Shown here piece after piece: positions 51,585 to 61,491 of a stretch of 64,000 nucleotides of DNA. Below the pieces are notes generated by a model. The model did not search any database. It saw only the letters and a list, made by a program, of their open reading frames with translations, and was not told where the DNA came from. Where the stretch lies: positions 186,001-250,000 of the forward strand of contig NZ_PZJX01000007.1 in NCBI RefSeq assembly GCF_003034915.1. The letters run 5' to 3'. The stretch is from Mesorhizobium helmanticense (GTDB lineage: Bacteria > Pseudomonadota > Alphaproteobacteria > Rhizobiales > Rhizobiaceae). Position numbers and translations under genes: made by a program. The stretch's first letter is position 1; each line of letters begins with the position of its first letter.

Positions 51585-52888
51585 TATTTCGATTCGATCT
51601 TCGCAAGGCCACCCATATACGGCCGCAGCGCTTCAGGAATGGTTACGCTGCCGTCCTCATTCTGGTAGTTTTCGATGACGGCTATGAGAGCGCGGCCGAC
51701 GGCGGTGCCCGAGCCGTTCAGCGTGTGGACGAAGCGGTTGCCCTTGCCATCCCTGTCCTTGTAGCGGGCATCCATGCGTCGCGCCTGGAAATCGCCGCAT
51801 ACCGAACAGGACGAAATCTCGCGATAGGCGTTCTGGCCGGGCAGCCAGACCTCGATGTCGTAGGTCTTTTGCGAACCAAAGCCCATGTCGCCGGTGCACA
51901 GCGTCATGGTGCGGAATGGCAATTCCAGCCGTTTCAACACCGCTTCAGCGCATTCGGTCATCCGCTCGTGCTCGGCGAGCGACGATTCCTGATCGGTGAT
52001 CGAGACCAGTTCGACCTTGTAGAACTGGTGCTGGCGCAGCATGCCGCGCGTGTCGCGCCCGGCCGAACCGGCCTCCGAGCGGAAGCACGGCGTCAGCGCG
52101 GTGTAGCGCAGCGGCAGTTTTTCATGCTGCGTGATTTCTTCGCGCACCAGGTTGCTCAGCGGCACTTCGGCGGTCGGGATCAAGCCCAGCCTGCCGTCTC
52201 CGTGCGGGGCAAAGAACAGGTCTTCCTCGAACTTCGGCAACTGCCCGGTGCCGTAGAGAACCTCGTCGCGCACCATCAGCGGCGGCTGGATCTCTACGTA
52301 GCCGTGCTCGGTCGTGTGCAGGTCGAGCATGAACTGGCCGAGCGCGCGCTCCATGCGCGCCAGCCCGCTCTTCAGCACCGTGAAGCGTGAGCCCGACAGT
52401 CTCGCCGCCCGCTCGAAATCCATCATGCCGAGCGCTTCGCCGATCTCGAAATGCTCCCGCACCCAGTTCGGCCGCGTTGGCACCTTGCCCACGACGTGCT
52501 TGACGACATTGTCGTGCTCGTCCTTGCCGACCGGGACGTCATCGAGCGGCACATTGGGCAGCACCGCCAGCGCGTCATTCAGCGCCTTGTCGAGTTCGCG
52601 CTCGCGCGCCTCGCCATTCTGGATGAACGCCTTGATCTCGCCGACCTCGGCCTTCAGCTTTTCGGCAAGCGCGGAATCGCCCGAGCGCATGGCGTTGCCG
52701 ATCTCCTTCGAGGCGGCGTTGCGGCGCTCCTGCCTGGTCTGCAGCTCGGTCAGATGTTCGCGCCGCGCCTCATCCCTGGCGATCAGATCGTCGACCGTGG
52801 ACTGCGCATCCTCAGCCGACCACGAGCGCTTCTTGAGCGCCTCGGCCAAAGCCTTCGGGTTGTCGCGAATCCATTTGATATCAAGCAT
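51584..52888 (-). CDS. serS: seryl-tRNA synthetase
   Basis: 434 residues. An N-terminal antiparallel coiled-coil tRNA-binding arm spans about 30-100 (rich in Lys/Glu/Ala/Leu). Class II core motifs follow: [23 protein letters not shown] (motif 2, shown here in two overlapping stretches of the same helix-strand) and a C-terminal [19 protein letters not shown] (motif 3). It charges tRNA-Ser and tRNA-Sec. First gene of serS-surE-pcm. Confidence 0.96.
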   Translation of the reverse strand: MLDIKWIRDNPKALAEALKKRSWSAEDAQSTVDDLIARDEARREHLTELQTRQERRNAASKEIGNAMRSGDSALAEKLKAEVGEIKAFIQNGEARERELDKALNDALAVLPNVPLDDVPVGKDEHDNVVKHVVGKVPTRPNWVREHFEIGEALGMMDFERAARLSGSRFTVLKSGLARMERALGQFMLDLHTTEHGYVEIQPPLMVRDEVLYGTGQLPKFEEDLFFAPHGDGRLGLIPTAEVPLSNLVREEITQHEKLPLRYTALTPCFRSEAGSAGRDTRGMLRQHQFYKVELVSITDQESSLAEHERMTECAEAVLKRLELPFRTMTLCTGDMGFGSQKTYDIEVWLPGQNAYREISSCSVCGDFQARRMDARYKDRDGKGNRFVHTLNGSGTAVGRALIAVIENYQNEDGSVTIPEALRPYMGGLAKIESK

Positions 52889-53012
52889 GGTCTTGAACGC
52901 TCCTGAGCTAGGGCAGAGGGCGTAAACCGCATCCTTGATCGATGCAAGACGTCAGGCCGAGTTCCTTCACGCCCTGCTGTCCTGCGGATGTTGAAAAGAT
53001 AGAGAGCTACCG

Positions 53013-53888
53013 CTACGAAGGAACCTTCTCCGAAGGCGCTTCCGCCGATTTCTCGGCCGCCTCTTCAGCAGCGTCCTTCTTCTCGCGCGCCACCCGCTGC
53101 TTTTCCTGATCCCGCTCGATCAGCCGTGCTGCCCAGATCGCCACCTCGTAGAGAATGATGGTGGGAATGGCGAGCCCGATCTGGCTCATCGGATCGGGCG
53201 GCGTCAGTATGGCTGCGACGACGAAGGCGATGACGATCGCCCATTTGCGCTTTTCGGCCAGTGCCTTGGACGACAGCATGCCGACCCTCGTCATCAGGCT
53301 GGTCACCACCGGCAACTGGAACACCAGGCCGAAGGAAAAGATCAGCGTCATGATCAGGCTGAGATATTCCGACACTTTCGGCAGCAGCGAAATCTGCACC
53401 TGGTCGTCGGTACCGGCCTGCTGCATGGCGAGGAAGAACCACATCACCATCGGCGTGAAGAAGAAATAGACCAGCGACGCGCCCAGCAAAAACAGGATTG
53501 GCGAGGCGATCAGGAATGGCAGGAAGGCGTTGCGCTCATTCTTGTAGAGGCCGGGTGCGATGAACTTGTAGATCTGCGTGGCGATCAGCGGAAAGGCGAT
53601 GACCATGCCGCCAAACATGGCGAGCTTGACCTGGGTGAAGAAGAATTCCTGCGGCGCCGTATAGATCAGCTCGACCTTGTGCGGATCGAGCCCTGCCCAC
53701 TGGGTCGCCCATTTGAACGGGATCACCAAGAGGTTGAACAGCTTCTTGGCGAAGAAGAAGCAGACGAGGAAGGCAACGAAGAACCCGCCGATCGACCAGA
53801 TCAGCCGCCGGCGCAGCTCGATCAGATGCTCCATCAGCGGAGCCGACGATTTCTCGATCTCGTCCTTTTCCGTGTCGGAAATACTCAC
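53013..53888 (-). CDS. tatC: Sec-independent translocase subunit TatC
   Basis: 291 residues, six membrane helices. The N-terminal signature is PLMEHLIELRRRLIWS, the TatC family motif FKWATQ... is replaced by a related stretch, and FAPGLYKNERN-like IAPGLYKNERNAFLPF carries the conserved Glu. The charged C-terminal tail is longer than in E. coli. It binds twin-arginine signal peptides and starts export of folded proteins. Overlaps tatB by 4 bp. Confidence 0.95.
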   Translation of the reverse strand: MSISDTEKDEIEKSSAPLMEHLIELRRRLIWSIGGFFVAFLVCFFFAKKLFNLLVIPFKWATQWAGLDPHKVELIYTAPQEFFFTQVKLAMFGGMVIAFPLIATQIYKFIAPGLYKNERNAFLPFLIASPILFLLGASLVYFFFTPMVMWFFLAMQQAGTDDQVQISLLPKVSEYLSLIMTLIFSFGLVFQLPVVTSLMTRVGMLSSKALAEKRKWAIVIAFVVAAILTPPDPMSQIGLAIPTIILYEVAIWAARLIERDQEKQRVAREKKDAAEEAAEKSAEAPSEKVPS

Positions 53889-54661
53889 TTGCCCGCCGTC
53901 TTTTTGCTGGCTGCAGCCGGTGTCTTCGGCGTGGTCGCAGTTGGTTTCGGTGCCGCTTTTGCGGACTTGGCTGCTGTCGGCACGTGGCTGGCGGCGGTTT
54001 TGGCCGGCACCGCCGGTTTCACCGCCCCAGTCGTCTTAACGGCCGCAGTCGCCTTGGCAGCCGGCGCGGCCTTGGCCATGACCTTTGCGGATGCCAGTTT
54101 GGTTGCCGGCGCGGGCACAGCAGCTTTGCCGGCTTTTGGCGTCGCCGCCTTCGCTGATTTCCTCGCCGAGGCTTTTGGCGGCTCGGCCGCTGATGCCTGT
54201 GCCACCACCGAACTGTCGGTCATCACCGGGAAGATCGGCGCCGCCGGCGTCGCTTCCGGCGCATCTACGCCGGGCAGCACCGTTGCGCCATTCTTCAGCG
54301 GCTCGGCGGCCTGTGGCGTCGAAGCGGCGGGCTGGGCGGGATCGTCCGCCGGCTTTGGCTTCATTGCCGCGTCAACCCCCGAACGGACGTCGGCCGCCGC
54401 CTGCTCGAACGGATTGAGCTGCTTCCTGATCTCGGCAGCCGGGTTAAGGCCTCGCAGCGAATCGACCGATTTCTTGACATCGTCAAGCTCGGCTTCCTTC
54501 AGCGCCTCATTGAACTGCTTCTGGAAGTCGGACGCCATGGCGCGCAGCTTTGCCGTCGTACGGCCGAAGGTACGCAGCATATTGGGCAAATCCTTGGGTC
54601 CGACGACCACGATCATGACGATCGCGATCACCAGCATCTCGGTCCAGCCGACTTCGAACAT
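53885..54661 (-). CDS. tatB: Sec-independent translocase subunit TatB
   Basis: 258 residues. The N-terminal short helix and amphipathic region have the TatB hallmarks MFEVGWTEMLVIAIVMIVVV followed by GPKDLP. The C-terminal 170 residues are a long, low-complexity Ala/Pro/Lys/Thr tail, far longer than in E. coli but usual in rhizobia. It forms the receptor complex with TatC. It lies between tatA and tatC in one operon. Confidence 0.92.
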   Translation of the reverse strand: MFEVGWTEMLVIAIVMIVVVGPKDLPNMLRTFGRTTAKLRAMASDFQKQFNEALKEAELDDVKKSVDSLRGLNPAAEIRKQLNPFEQAAADVRSGVDAAMKPKPADDPAQPAASTPQAAEPLKNGATVLPGVDAPEATPAAPIFPVMTDSSVVAQASAAEPPKASARKSAKAATPKAGKAAVPAPATKLASAKVMAKAAPAAKATAAVKTTGAVKPAVPAKTAASHVPTAAKSAKAAPKPTATTPKTPAAASKKTAGK

Positions 54662-54690
54662 GGCTATACGTTCCGACTAAAAGCGTGGGC

Positions 54691-54912
54691 TCAGCTCTTG
54701 CTGGCCTTTTCCTTCACTGCCGAAACGGTTTCGTCGGCACGGTGTTCGACGGTGCGCTTGTCTTCGGCGGTGTCGTCGTCGGCCATGCCCTTCTTGAAGC
54801 TCTTGATGCCCTTGGCCATGTCGCCCATCAGCTCTGGAATCTTGCCGCGGCCGAACACCAGCAGCACGATCACCAGCACGATCATCCAGTGCCAAATCGA
54901 AAATGAACCCAT
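54691..54912 (-). CDS. tatA: Sec-independent translocase subunit TatA
   Basis: 73 residues. One short membrane helix ([15 protein letters not shown]) is followed by the [23 protein letters not shown] hinge and amphipathic helix (seen in two overlapping parts), then an acidic tail. It forms the size-adjustable pore of the Tat system. It starts the tatABC operon and lies 211 bp after the scpB gene. Confidence 0.95.
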   Translation of the reverse strand: MGSFSIWHWMIVLVIVLLVFGRGKIPELMGDMAKGIKSFKKGMADDDTAEDKRTVEHRADETVSAVKEKASKS

Positions 54913-55123
54913 AGCAAATCTCTCTCGAATGTTTTCCCTGACGATGATCTATGCGTTTTCGCGTTGGGATTCAAACACAACCGCGACAGAGTTTATGAAT
55001 GAGTGGCAGAAGTCACGCAGTTTCGGCGCAATTGTCCCGCTACCAATCGGCGCAGCGCGGTTCGCGCGCTCATTGCGTTGCTCCAAAGTGTGGCGAAATT
55101 CGAACGCCTCGCCAGGTCCGCGG

Positions 55124-55903
55124 TCAATCCTCCGTGCCGCGCGGCGTCAACAGGCCGAGTTCCTCGAGGTCGATGTCGGTCAGCGGATCCTCGTCGTCGG
55201 TCAGCGAATCCGGATCGGCCGGCGGCTGCGGGATGGAGAAATTCGACGGCATGCGGCCGGAAAGCAGCCCGGCGCCCTTTAATTCCTCCATGCCGGGAAG
55301 ATCGCGGATCTCCTCCAGCGCGAAATGGTCGAGGAAGATGTCGGTCGTGCCATAGGTGACGGGCCGGCCGGGCGTACGCCGCCGGCCGCGCATGCGCACC
55401 CATTCGGTCTCCAACAGCGTGTCCAGCGTGCCCTTCGAGGTTTCGACGCCGCGGATATCCTCGATCTCGGCGCGCGTCACCGGCTGGTGATAGGCAATGA
55501 TCGCCAGCACTTCGAGTGCTGCACGCGACAATTTCCTCTGCTGGACGGTATCCCTGCTCATCAGGAAGGCAAGGTCGCCGGCGGTACGGAATGCCCAGCC
55601 ATCGCCGACGCGGACCAGATTGACGCCGCGCCGCGCATAGATCTGCTGCAAATCGGCCATCGCCGCGGCAATGTTGATGCCGTCGGGCAGCCGCGCGGCA
55701 AGCTGTTTTTCACTGACCGGCTCGGTGCTGGCGAACACGATCGCCTCGGCCATGCGGACAGCTTCGGCCATATGCAGCCGCTCACCAGGATTCTGGGACA
55801 GGTTCTGGGTTATATCCTGTGCCGGGCTCTCGGCCGGCAGCCGCTCCTCGGTTTCTTCATCGACCTTGAAGGGAATGACCGAAGCGTTGGCGCGTTCGCT
55901 CAT
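55124..55903 (-). CDS. scpB: segregation and condensation protein B
   Basis: 259 residues. Tandem winged-helix domains are evident: AEAIVFASTEPVSEKQLAAR at about 50-70, LSRAALEVLAIIAYHQPVTR and IEDIRGVETSKGTLDTLLE, all typical of ScpB. The C-terminus is a short acidic tail (DEDPLTDIDLEELG). It works with ScpA and SMC in chromosome segregation. Its start overlaps the scpA stop by 4 bp. Confidence 0.94.
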   Translation of the reverse strand: MSERANASVIPFKVDEETEERLPAESPAQDITQNLSQNPGERLHMAEAVRMAEAIVFASTEPVSEKQLAARLPDGINIAAAMADLQQIYARRGVNLVRVGDGWAFRTAGDLAFLMSRDTVQQRKLSRAALEVLAIIAYHQPVTRAEIEDIRGVETSKGTLDTLLETEWVRMRGRRRTPGRPVTYGTTDIFLDHFALEEIRDLPGMEELKGAGLLSGRMPSNFSIPQPPADPDSLTDDEDPLTDIDLEELGLLTPRGTED

Positions 55904-56742
55904 GATGCCACCTCGACTGCTCTAGTGCCTGGCGCGCGGCCGCGCAGATAGAGCGGCGCGAACACCTCGTCCTGCCGCATCTCCATTTTACCTTCGCGCA
56001 CCAGTTCCAGCGTTGCGGCAAAGGAACTTGCGACCGCGGTGCGGCGCTCTTCCGGGCTGGACAGATACTCGATCAGGAAACTGTCGAGCGCCGTCCAGTC
56101 GGCAAGCGAGCCGATCAGCCTGGTCAGCACATCGCGCGCGTCCTTGAGCGACCACACGCCACGCTTGGCGATCGTCACATTGGTGATCGCCTGCTTCTGG
56201 CGCTGCTGGGCATAGGCGGTCAACAGATCATAGAGGGAGGCCGAGTAAGTGTTGCGCTTCTCGACGATGACCATTTCCGGCATGCCGCGCGCAAATACGT
56301 CGCGCCCGAGCCGATTGCGGTTGACCAACCGGGCTGCCGCGTCGCGCATGGCTTCCAGCCGCTTCAGCCGGAATTGCAGCACCGCCGCCAGTTCCTCGCC
56401 GCTTTCGCCCTCCTCGCCCGGTTGCTTGGGGATCAAAAGCTTCGACTTGAGGAAGGCCAGCCACGCCGCCATCACCAGATAGTCGGCGGCAAGCTCGAGC
56501 CGCAGCACCCTCACCTTCTCGACAAACGCCAGATATTGCTCGGCCAGCGCCAGGATGGAGATGCGCGACAGATCGACTTTCTGGTTGCGGGCAAGATGCA
56601 GGAGCAGGTCGAGCGGGCCTTCGAAACCGGCGACATCGACGACCAGAGCGGGATCGCCGGTCAGCCGCGAATCATCGTTCTCGGCCCACAAGCGGTCCAT
56701 CGGTGCGGCCTTGCCGGCCTTACTATCCAATGTTTCCGCCAC
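55900..56742 (-). CDS. scpA: segregation and condensation protein A
   Basis: 280 residues. The N-terminal kleisin domain contains FEGPLDLLLHLARNQKVDL, the most conserved ScpA motif. The middle is helical, and the C-terminal winged helix includes SPEERRTAVASSFAATLELV. It bridges the SMC heads and recruits ScpB. It follows nagZ by 19 bp, so nagZ-scpA-scpB are probably co-transcribed. Confidence 0.93.
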   Translation of the reverse strand: MAETLDSKAGKAAPMDRLWAENDDSRLTGDPALVVDVAGFEGPLDLLLHLARNQKVDLSRISILALAEQYLAFVEKVRVLRLELAADYLVMAAWLAFLKSKLLIPKQPGEEGESGEELAAVLQFRLKRLEAMRDAAARLVNRNRLGRDVFARGMPEMVIVEKRNTYSASLYDLLTAYAQQRQKQAITNVTIAKRGVWSLKDARDVLTRLIGSLADWTALDSFLIEYLSSPEERRTAVASSFAATLELVREGKMEMRQDEVFAPLYLRGRAPGTRAVEVAS

Positions 56743-56761
56743 TTCCCGTTTCCCTTTGGTG

Positions 56762-57781
56762 CTAGGCCACAGCGTCGAAATAGGTGGCGAACTCGGCGCG
56801 TATCTCGGTTTCTTCAGCCGCGTCGCGATCCTTTATATAGGTCAGCGCTCGTTTGGCACGCTCCAGCGACTTGCCCTCCAAGCCCGTGGTGCGCGACGCA
56901 ATACCGGCCATCTCCTCGAATACACCGTTGCAGTGAAGGACCAGATCGCAGCCCGCCGCAAGGATCGCGGCCGCCTTTGAAGGGAAATCCCCAGAAAGTG
57001 CCTTCATCGAGGTGTCGTCGCTCATCAGCAGCCCGTCGAAGCCGATTTCGCCGCGAATGATCTCATCGATGACCTTGCCAGAGGTAGTCGCCGGGTTCTT
57101 CGGGTCGATCGCGCTGTAGATGACATGCGCCGTCATCGCCATCGGCAAATGGTTGAGTTCCCTGAACGGCGCGAAATCATGCCGTTGCAGATCGCTCATC
57201 GAGGCATCGACGGTCGGCAGCTCGAAATGCGTATCGGCAAAAGCCCGCCCATGACCGGGAATATGCTTCATGACCGGCAGCACGCCGCCCGACATCAACC
57301 CTTCAGCCGCCGCGCGGCCAAGCTCGATGACGGCGCGCGGTTCCTTGCCATAGGCGCGCGCGCCGATGACGTCGCTGGCGCCTTCGATCGGCACATCGAG
57401 CACCGGCAGGCAGTCCGCAGTGATGCCGAAGCGCAGCAGGTCGAAAGCATGCAGGCGCGCCATCAGCCAGGCGGCACGGGCGCCGGCGTCGTGGTCGTTG
57501 CGCCACAGCGCGCCGAGCGCGCCGCCGGCCGGGTAATTCGGCGCCAGCGGCGGCCGCAGGCGCTGCACCCGGCCGCCTTCCTGGTCGATGAACACCGGAG
57601 CGTCCGGGCGCCCGATGCAGTCGCGCATCGCGGCGACCAGATCGCGGATCTGCTCTGTCTCACCGATATTGCGCGCAAACAGGATGAAGCCCCACGGGCA
57701 TTCGTTGCGATAGAAATTGATTTCATCGCGCGTCAGCGATTTCCCGGCACAGCCGAGGATCATGGATTTTGATTCGGTCAT
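56762..57781 (-). CDS. nagZ: beta-N-acetylhexosaminidase (peptidoglycan recycling)
   Basis: 339 residues from the ATG at 57781; the frame stays open far upstream but only as antisense to the SPOR gene. It is GH3-family NagZ with FIDQEGGRVQRLRPP, LDVPIEGASDVIGARAYG, the catalytic loop MKHIPGHGRAFADTH (Asp/His dyad) and the nucleophile Asp in LMSDDTSMKAL. It is cytoplasmic, releasing GlcNAc from anhydro-muropeptides. A terminator of the SPOR gene lies just upstream. Confidence 0.94.
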   Translation of the reverse strand: MTESKSMILGCAGKSLTRDEINFYRNECPWGFILFARNIGETEQIRDLVAAMRDCIGRPDAPVFIDQEGGRVQRLRPPLAPNYPAGGALGALWRNDHDAGARAAWLMARLHAFDLLRFGITADCLPVLDVPIEGASDVIGARAYGKEPRAVIELGRAAAEGLMSGGVLPVMKHIPGHGRAFADTHFELPTVDASMSDLQRHDFAPFRELNHLPMAMTAHVIYSAIDPKNPATTSGKVIDEIIRGEIGFDGLLMSDDTSMKALSGDFPSKAAAILAAGCDLVLHCNGVFEEMAGIASRTTGLEGKSLERAKRALTYIKDRDAAEETEIRAEFATYFDAVA

Positions 57782-57848
57782 GTCCGTCAGTTTAGGGCTT
57801 CGCGCGGACAAATGGAATCGCATCCGGCTATATGCATTTGGACAAACG

Positions 57849-57882
57849 AAACCCGGCGCGGCTTGACGGCCGCGCCGGGTTT
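57849..57882 (-). terminator. rho-independent terminator of the SPOR gene
   Basis: AAACCCGGCGCGGC / GCCGCGCCGGGTTT, a 14-bp stem with a 6-nt loop, 20 bp after the SPOR gene stop and followed on the minus strand by CGTTTG. Strong, although the T-run is short. Confidence 0.8.
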
Positions 57883-57902
57883 CAGTTGAAGCTTTCGAGC
57901 AG

Positions 57903-60900
57903 CTAGCGCGACACGAAACAATTGCCGCCGGCGGCCTTGTAGCTGGTGCACAGGCTGATCGCATCGTTGCGCGACTGTGCCGGGACGCGGACGCGGTAGA
58001 AGGTCCCCTTGCCGGCGATTTCGGCTTTGACGATGTTGGCGGTGCGGCCGGCAAGCACACTGCCATAGCGGCGCTGCAGGTCCGCATAGCTGGACTGGGC
58101 GCTTTCGACTGTCGGCTGCGACGCGATCTGCATCGACCACGAACCGCCGCCGGTCGAGGCTGTCGTTGGGATGGACGCAACCTGGTCGGGCTTGACCTCG
58201 CCGACAACATCGACAGGCTGGTCGGACGGACGTTGCGGCGCCAATGGAACCGTTTCCGGCGTGTTGGCTGACTGGGTATCGCCAGATTGAGTGTCAGCAG
58301 ATTCGGCCTTGGCTGCGGCGGCCGGTTTGGCCGTTTCCGGCTGGGTGGGTTCGGCCTGGTTGCTGCTCGCCTGGTCTTCAGTTGCCTGGCCGCTTGCGAG
58401 CGGCACGGTGCCGGTCTGCGCCGAATTGTCAGCCTGGGCGGATGGGGCCACACGCTGCGGCTCTGGATCGGCAGGCTCGACAGCGGCCACCTGCGGTGCC
58501 GCGGGCGCCGGATCCTCGCGCGCCACCAGCGAACCATCCGACTTGACGATCATGGTCCTCACCTTGCGCGGCGCAACGGCCACGACGTCGGGATTCCCGG
58601 ACTTTTCGGCCTCCTGCAGAACCTGAGCGATACGATCCTCGGACTTGGGTGCCGGAGCGGCGGCAACATCATTGCCAGCCGCTTGCGTACCGCCGACCGG
58701 CTGCGTGTCGTCGGCCGCTTGCGCGCCTTCGACCGCGTTGGTGTCGCCAAGATCGACAACGGCGCTCTGCGGCTCCTTGGCCGTCACATCCACCGGCTCC
58801 TCGGTGTTGGTGACCAGCTTCTCCTGGACCGGTTCGGCAGGCTTCGTGCCCTTGACCACCGCGTCATAGACCTTGTTGTCCTGGTTCGGCACCACAGTGC
58901 CGCCCGGGTTTTCCGGCTTGACCTTGATCGGTGCATTGTCGGCCTTGACGATGACCGGCGCGTCGCCGCTGCCCCTGCCGCCAAACGACAGGGCAAAGGC
59001 GCCGAGTCCCCCGGCGATCGCCACCGCGCCGACGACCATTGCAATAAACAGGCCGCGGCTGCGTGGCTGCCTGTCCTGCTCGGCCAGGCCCGGAACCGAC
59101 ATCGCTTCGTCCAGCTCGGGATCATAGTCGAGTTCGTCCAGGGCAAAGTCATCGGCCTGCGAGGCCGGCTTGCCGCCGCCGGGCAATTCACCCAGATCGA
59201 AGCCGCCGGCAGCATCTGCATAGGCCGCGCTGGCCGGCGTCTCCGCAGGTCTCGCCGCATAGGTCCGCGTTTCAACGCGGTCGCGCTGGTGGCCCGAGTT
59301 GAACCCTGCATTGTAGGATTCATCGTCATAGGCCACGCTCCGCACCGGGGTGGGAGCGACATCCACGGCGTTCATTTCCGTGAGCAGATTGGCGAAATCG
59401 GAGTCGAGATCGTCATAGGCGGGTGCCGCTGGCTCGTCTTCCTCGAAGTTGATCTCCGGAATATCGAGATCGTCCGCCAGCGCCACGACGCGCTCCGGCA
59501 CATCGACCGTCTCGACATCGGGCATCTCGTCATATGCCGAAGGCTGTTCTGCCGGCGCCGGTGCTGCATAGGCGGCATCAGCCACGGCCGTCGGCTCTTC
59601 CTGGCGGGATGGCGCCGCAGCCATTGCTGGCGGCGGCGTGGGTGCGGGCTTCACTGAGGCCACCGGTTGGCTTGCGAAAGCGGGCTGAGTATTAGCGACC
59701 GGCGTCACGCGGCTCCAGGAGCGGGCGGGTTCGGGCGGGGTCGAGCGCGGCGTCCGCCAGCCGAGCGAATCATGCAGTTCTTCTTTCTCGGCGTCAGCCG
59801 CAATCCCGTCGCCGGCGGCATCGTGATCGAGGCCGATATCCCTGGCGAAAGCGGCATTGAGGTCGTCATTGTCGAAATCGACATCTTGCGATCCGGCGGC
59901 ATCTTCAGCGCCAAAATCCTGATCCTTGAGTTCATCAAGGAGGAACGTGTCGAGATCGGCGTCGGCGGCCTGAACCTCGTCAGGGTGCGCAGGCTCCACG
60001 GCAGCATGCTCATCAAGATCCCAGTCCAGCTCGCTGACAGGGTCCGCCGGCTTCCCGGCGGCTTTTTCAGCCGCTGCCACGGGTTGCTGAGCCATGACCG
60101 GCTCCCTGGGCGCGATGGCTGCAGCGTTGGCAGCAATGGGAGCAGCCAACGGGACAGAACGTGTGCTCATGGCGCCCAGCAGCGCGTTCAACTCGTCTTC
60201 CAGGCTTCGCTCGTCGGCGACGGCGGCCGCCGGCTGGACCGCGGCAACGGCTGGCGCGGTCGGCTGGGGCGCAACGCTGGCGACCTGCGCAACCGGCTCT
60301 TCGACATCATCCACGAGCGCATCATCGAAATTCAAATCGAAATCGTCGTCGAACGCATCTTTCGAGGTGGCAGCGGACAACTCGTCGGCCGCGACCTCCG
60401 GCTCGTCAATTTCGGGCTGATCGATTTCGGCGGATTCGTCCGCGCGAACGTCGAAATCCATGTCGACATCGGCCATGGCTTCGTCGAAGTGGCCGGCAAG
60501 GTCTTCATCGGCCTCGTTCGAAACGGCTTGAACAGGCGCAGCAGAAACCTCGACGGCAGCCTGCCCCATCGGAACATGCTCGTCCAACATCAGCTCGTCT
60601 TCGAGCGAGCTCGAGACGGCGTTGTCGAATTCATCATCGAAGTCGGGTTCGGCGGCCGGCGCGGAGACTCCGGCAGCGGTGGCCTGCTGCTCCGGCGGCA
60701 CGTGCTCGTCCAGCATCAGCTCGTCTTCCAGCGAGCTTGCTATCGCATTGCCGAATTCGTCGTCGAAGTCAGGCTGTACGGCCGCCGCCAGAGTCTCGGC
60801 GGCAACCGCGCCGGGCTCATCCGTCACATCGTCGTCGAGCAGGAAATCCTGTTCGAGCGAGGCGGCAAGTTCGTCATCCGCAAGCTTGTTATCCGCAAGT

Positions 60901-61388
60901 TTGTCGTCCAAATCGTCTTCGAATGGCGACACGTCTTCCAGCGAACTGGCGATCGCATCCTCGAAATCATGATCGAAAGCAGCCTCGACCGCCGGCGTGG
61001 ACAGTTCGGCAGCCAAATCGATGTCGTCGGCGGAAACGCCATGAGCTGTTTCGTCCGTCGCATCGTCGTCCAGCAGAAGATCCTGTTCGAGCGAGGCGGC
61101 AAGCTCGGCGTTCATCGGGTCGGCGGCTTCGAAAGCCGGCTCGCGAACCTCGGCGGAGCGATCATTGTCGTCGGCACCAAATTCGCCCATCAACTCCTTC
61201 TCAAGGTCGATGTCGAAATCGCCCTCGTCCGCCGGCTGACCGGCGGGAGCCGCCTTCGGCTGGTTAGGTGTCTGCGGCCTGACTGGCTGACGCGGGTCGA
61301 ACCCCATGATCCTCGTCAATTCCGCGAAGGGATCATCGTCAGCGATATCGTTGTTGGCGGCTGCTCTCAGATGGGTTCTGTCTGCCAT
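57903..61388 (-). CDS. long acidic SPOR-domain membrane protein
   Basis: 1161 residues from the ATG at 61388 (GGGAACG upstream). Residues 1-775 are a Glu/Asp/Ala-rich cytoplasmic region. An LE-motif (SLEQDLLLDDD, SLEQDFLLDDD, SLEDELMLDEH and relatives) recurs about every 40 residues between 100 and 270. One membrane helix follows at about 776-800 (LFIAMVVGAVAIAGG). The periplasmic part is Pro/Ala/Gln-rich and ends in a SPOR domain of about 75 residues with Cys in SLCTSYKAAGGNCFVSR. SPOR domains bind denuded glycan at division sites, so a cell-division or envelope role is likely. It sits between argS and nagZ. Confidence 0.88.
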   Translation of the reverse strand: MADRTHLRAAANNDIADDDPFAELTRIMGFDPRQPVRPQTPNQPKAAPAGQPADEGDFDIDLEKELMGEFGADDNDRSAEVREPAFEAADPMNAELAASLEQDLLLDDDATDETAHGVSADDIDLAAELSTPAVEAAFDHDFEDAIASSLEDVSPFEDDLDDKLADNKLADDELAASLEQDFLLDDDVTDEPGAVAAETLAAAVQPDFDDEFGNAIASSLEDELMLDEHVPPEQQATAAGVSAPAAEPDFDDEFDNAVSSSLEDELMLDEHVPMGQAAVEVSAAPVQAVSNEADEDLAGHFDEAMADVDMDFDVRADESAEIDQPEIDEPEVAADELSAATSKDAFDDDFDLNFDDALVDDVEEPVAQVASVAPQPTAPAVAAVQPAAAVADERSLEDELNALLGAMSTRSVPLAAPIAANAAAIAPREPVMAQQPVAAAEKAAGKPADPVSELDWDLDEHAAVEPAHPDEVQAADADLDTFLLDELKDQDFGAEDAAGSQDVDFDNDDLNAAFARDIGLDHDAAGDGIAADAEKEELHDSLGWRTPRSTPPEPARSWSRVTPVANTQPAFASQPVASVKPAPTPPPAMAAAPSRQEEPTAVADAAYAAPAPAEQPSAYDEMPDVETVDVPERVVALADDLDIPEINFEEDEPAAPAYDDLDSDFANLLTEMNAVDVAPTPVRSVAYDDESYNAGFNSGHQRDRVETRTYAARPAETPASAAYADAAGGFDLGELPGGGKPASQADDFALDELDYDPELDEAMSVPGLAEQDRQPRSRGLFIAMVVGAVAIAGGLGAFALSFGGRGSGDAPVIVKADNAPIKVKPENPGGTVVPNQDNKVYDAVVKGTKPAEPVQEKLVTNTEEPVDVTAKEPQSAVVDLGDTNAVEGAQAADDTQPVGGTQAAGNDVAAAPAPKSEDRIAQVLQEAEKSGNPDVVAVAPRKVRTMIVKSDGSLVAREDPAPAAPQVAAVEPADPEPQRVAPSAQADNSAQTGTVPLASGQATEDQASSNQAEPTQPETAKPAAAAKAESADTQSGDTQSANTPETVPLAPQRPSDQPVDVVGEVKPDQVASIPTTASTGGGSWSMQIASQPTVESAQSSYADLQRRYGSVLAGRTANIVKAEIAGKGTFYRVRVPAQSRNDAISLCTSYKAAGGNCFVSR

Positions 61389-61491
61389 TATCGTTCCCGA
61401 ACTCGCACTCATTCGGACGCCATGGACGTCGCGCAGGGTTGGCCCTTACCAGCGCAATGTGGGCAAAAGGTGACAGGTGTTTTAGTCAAAC

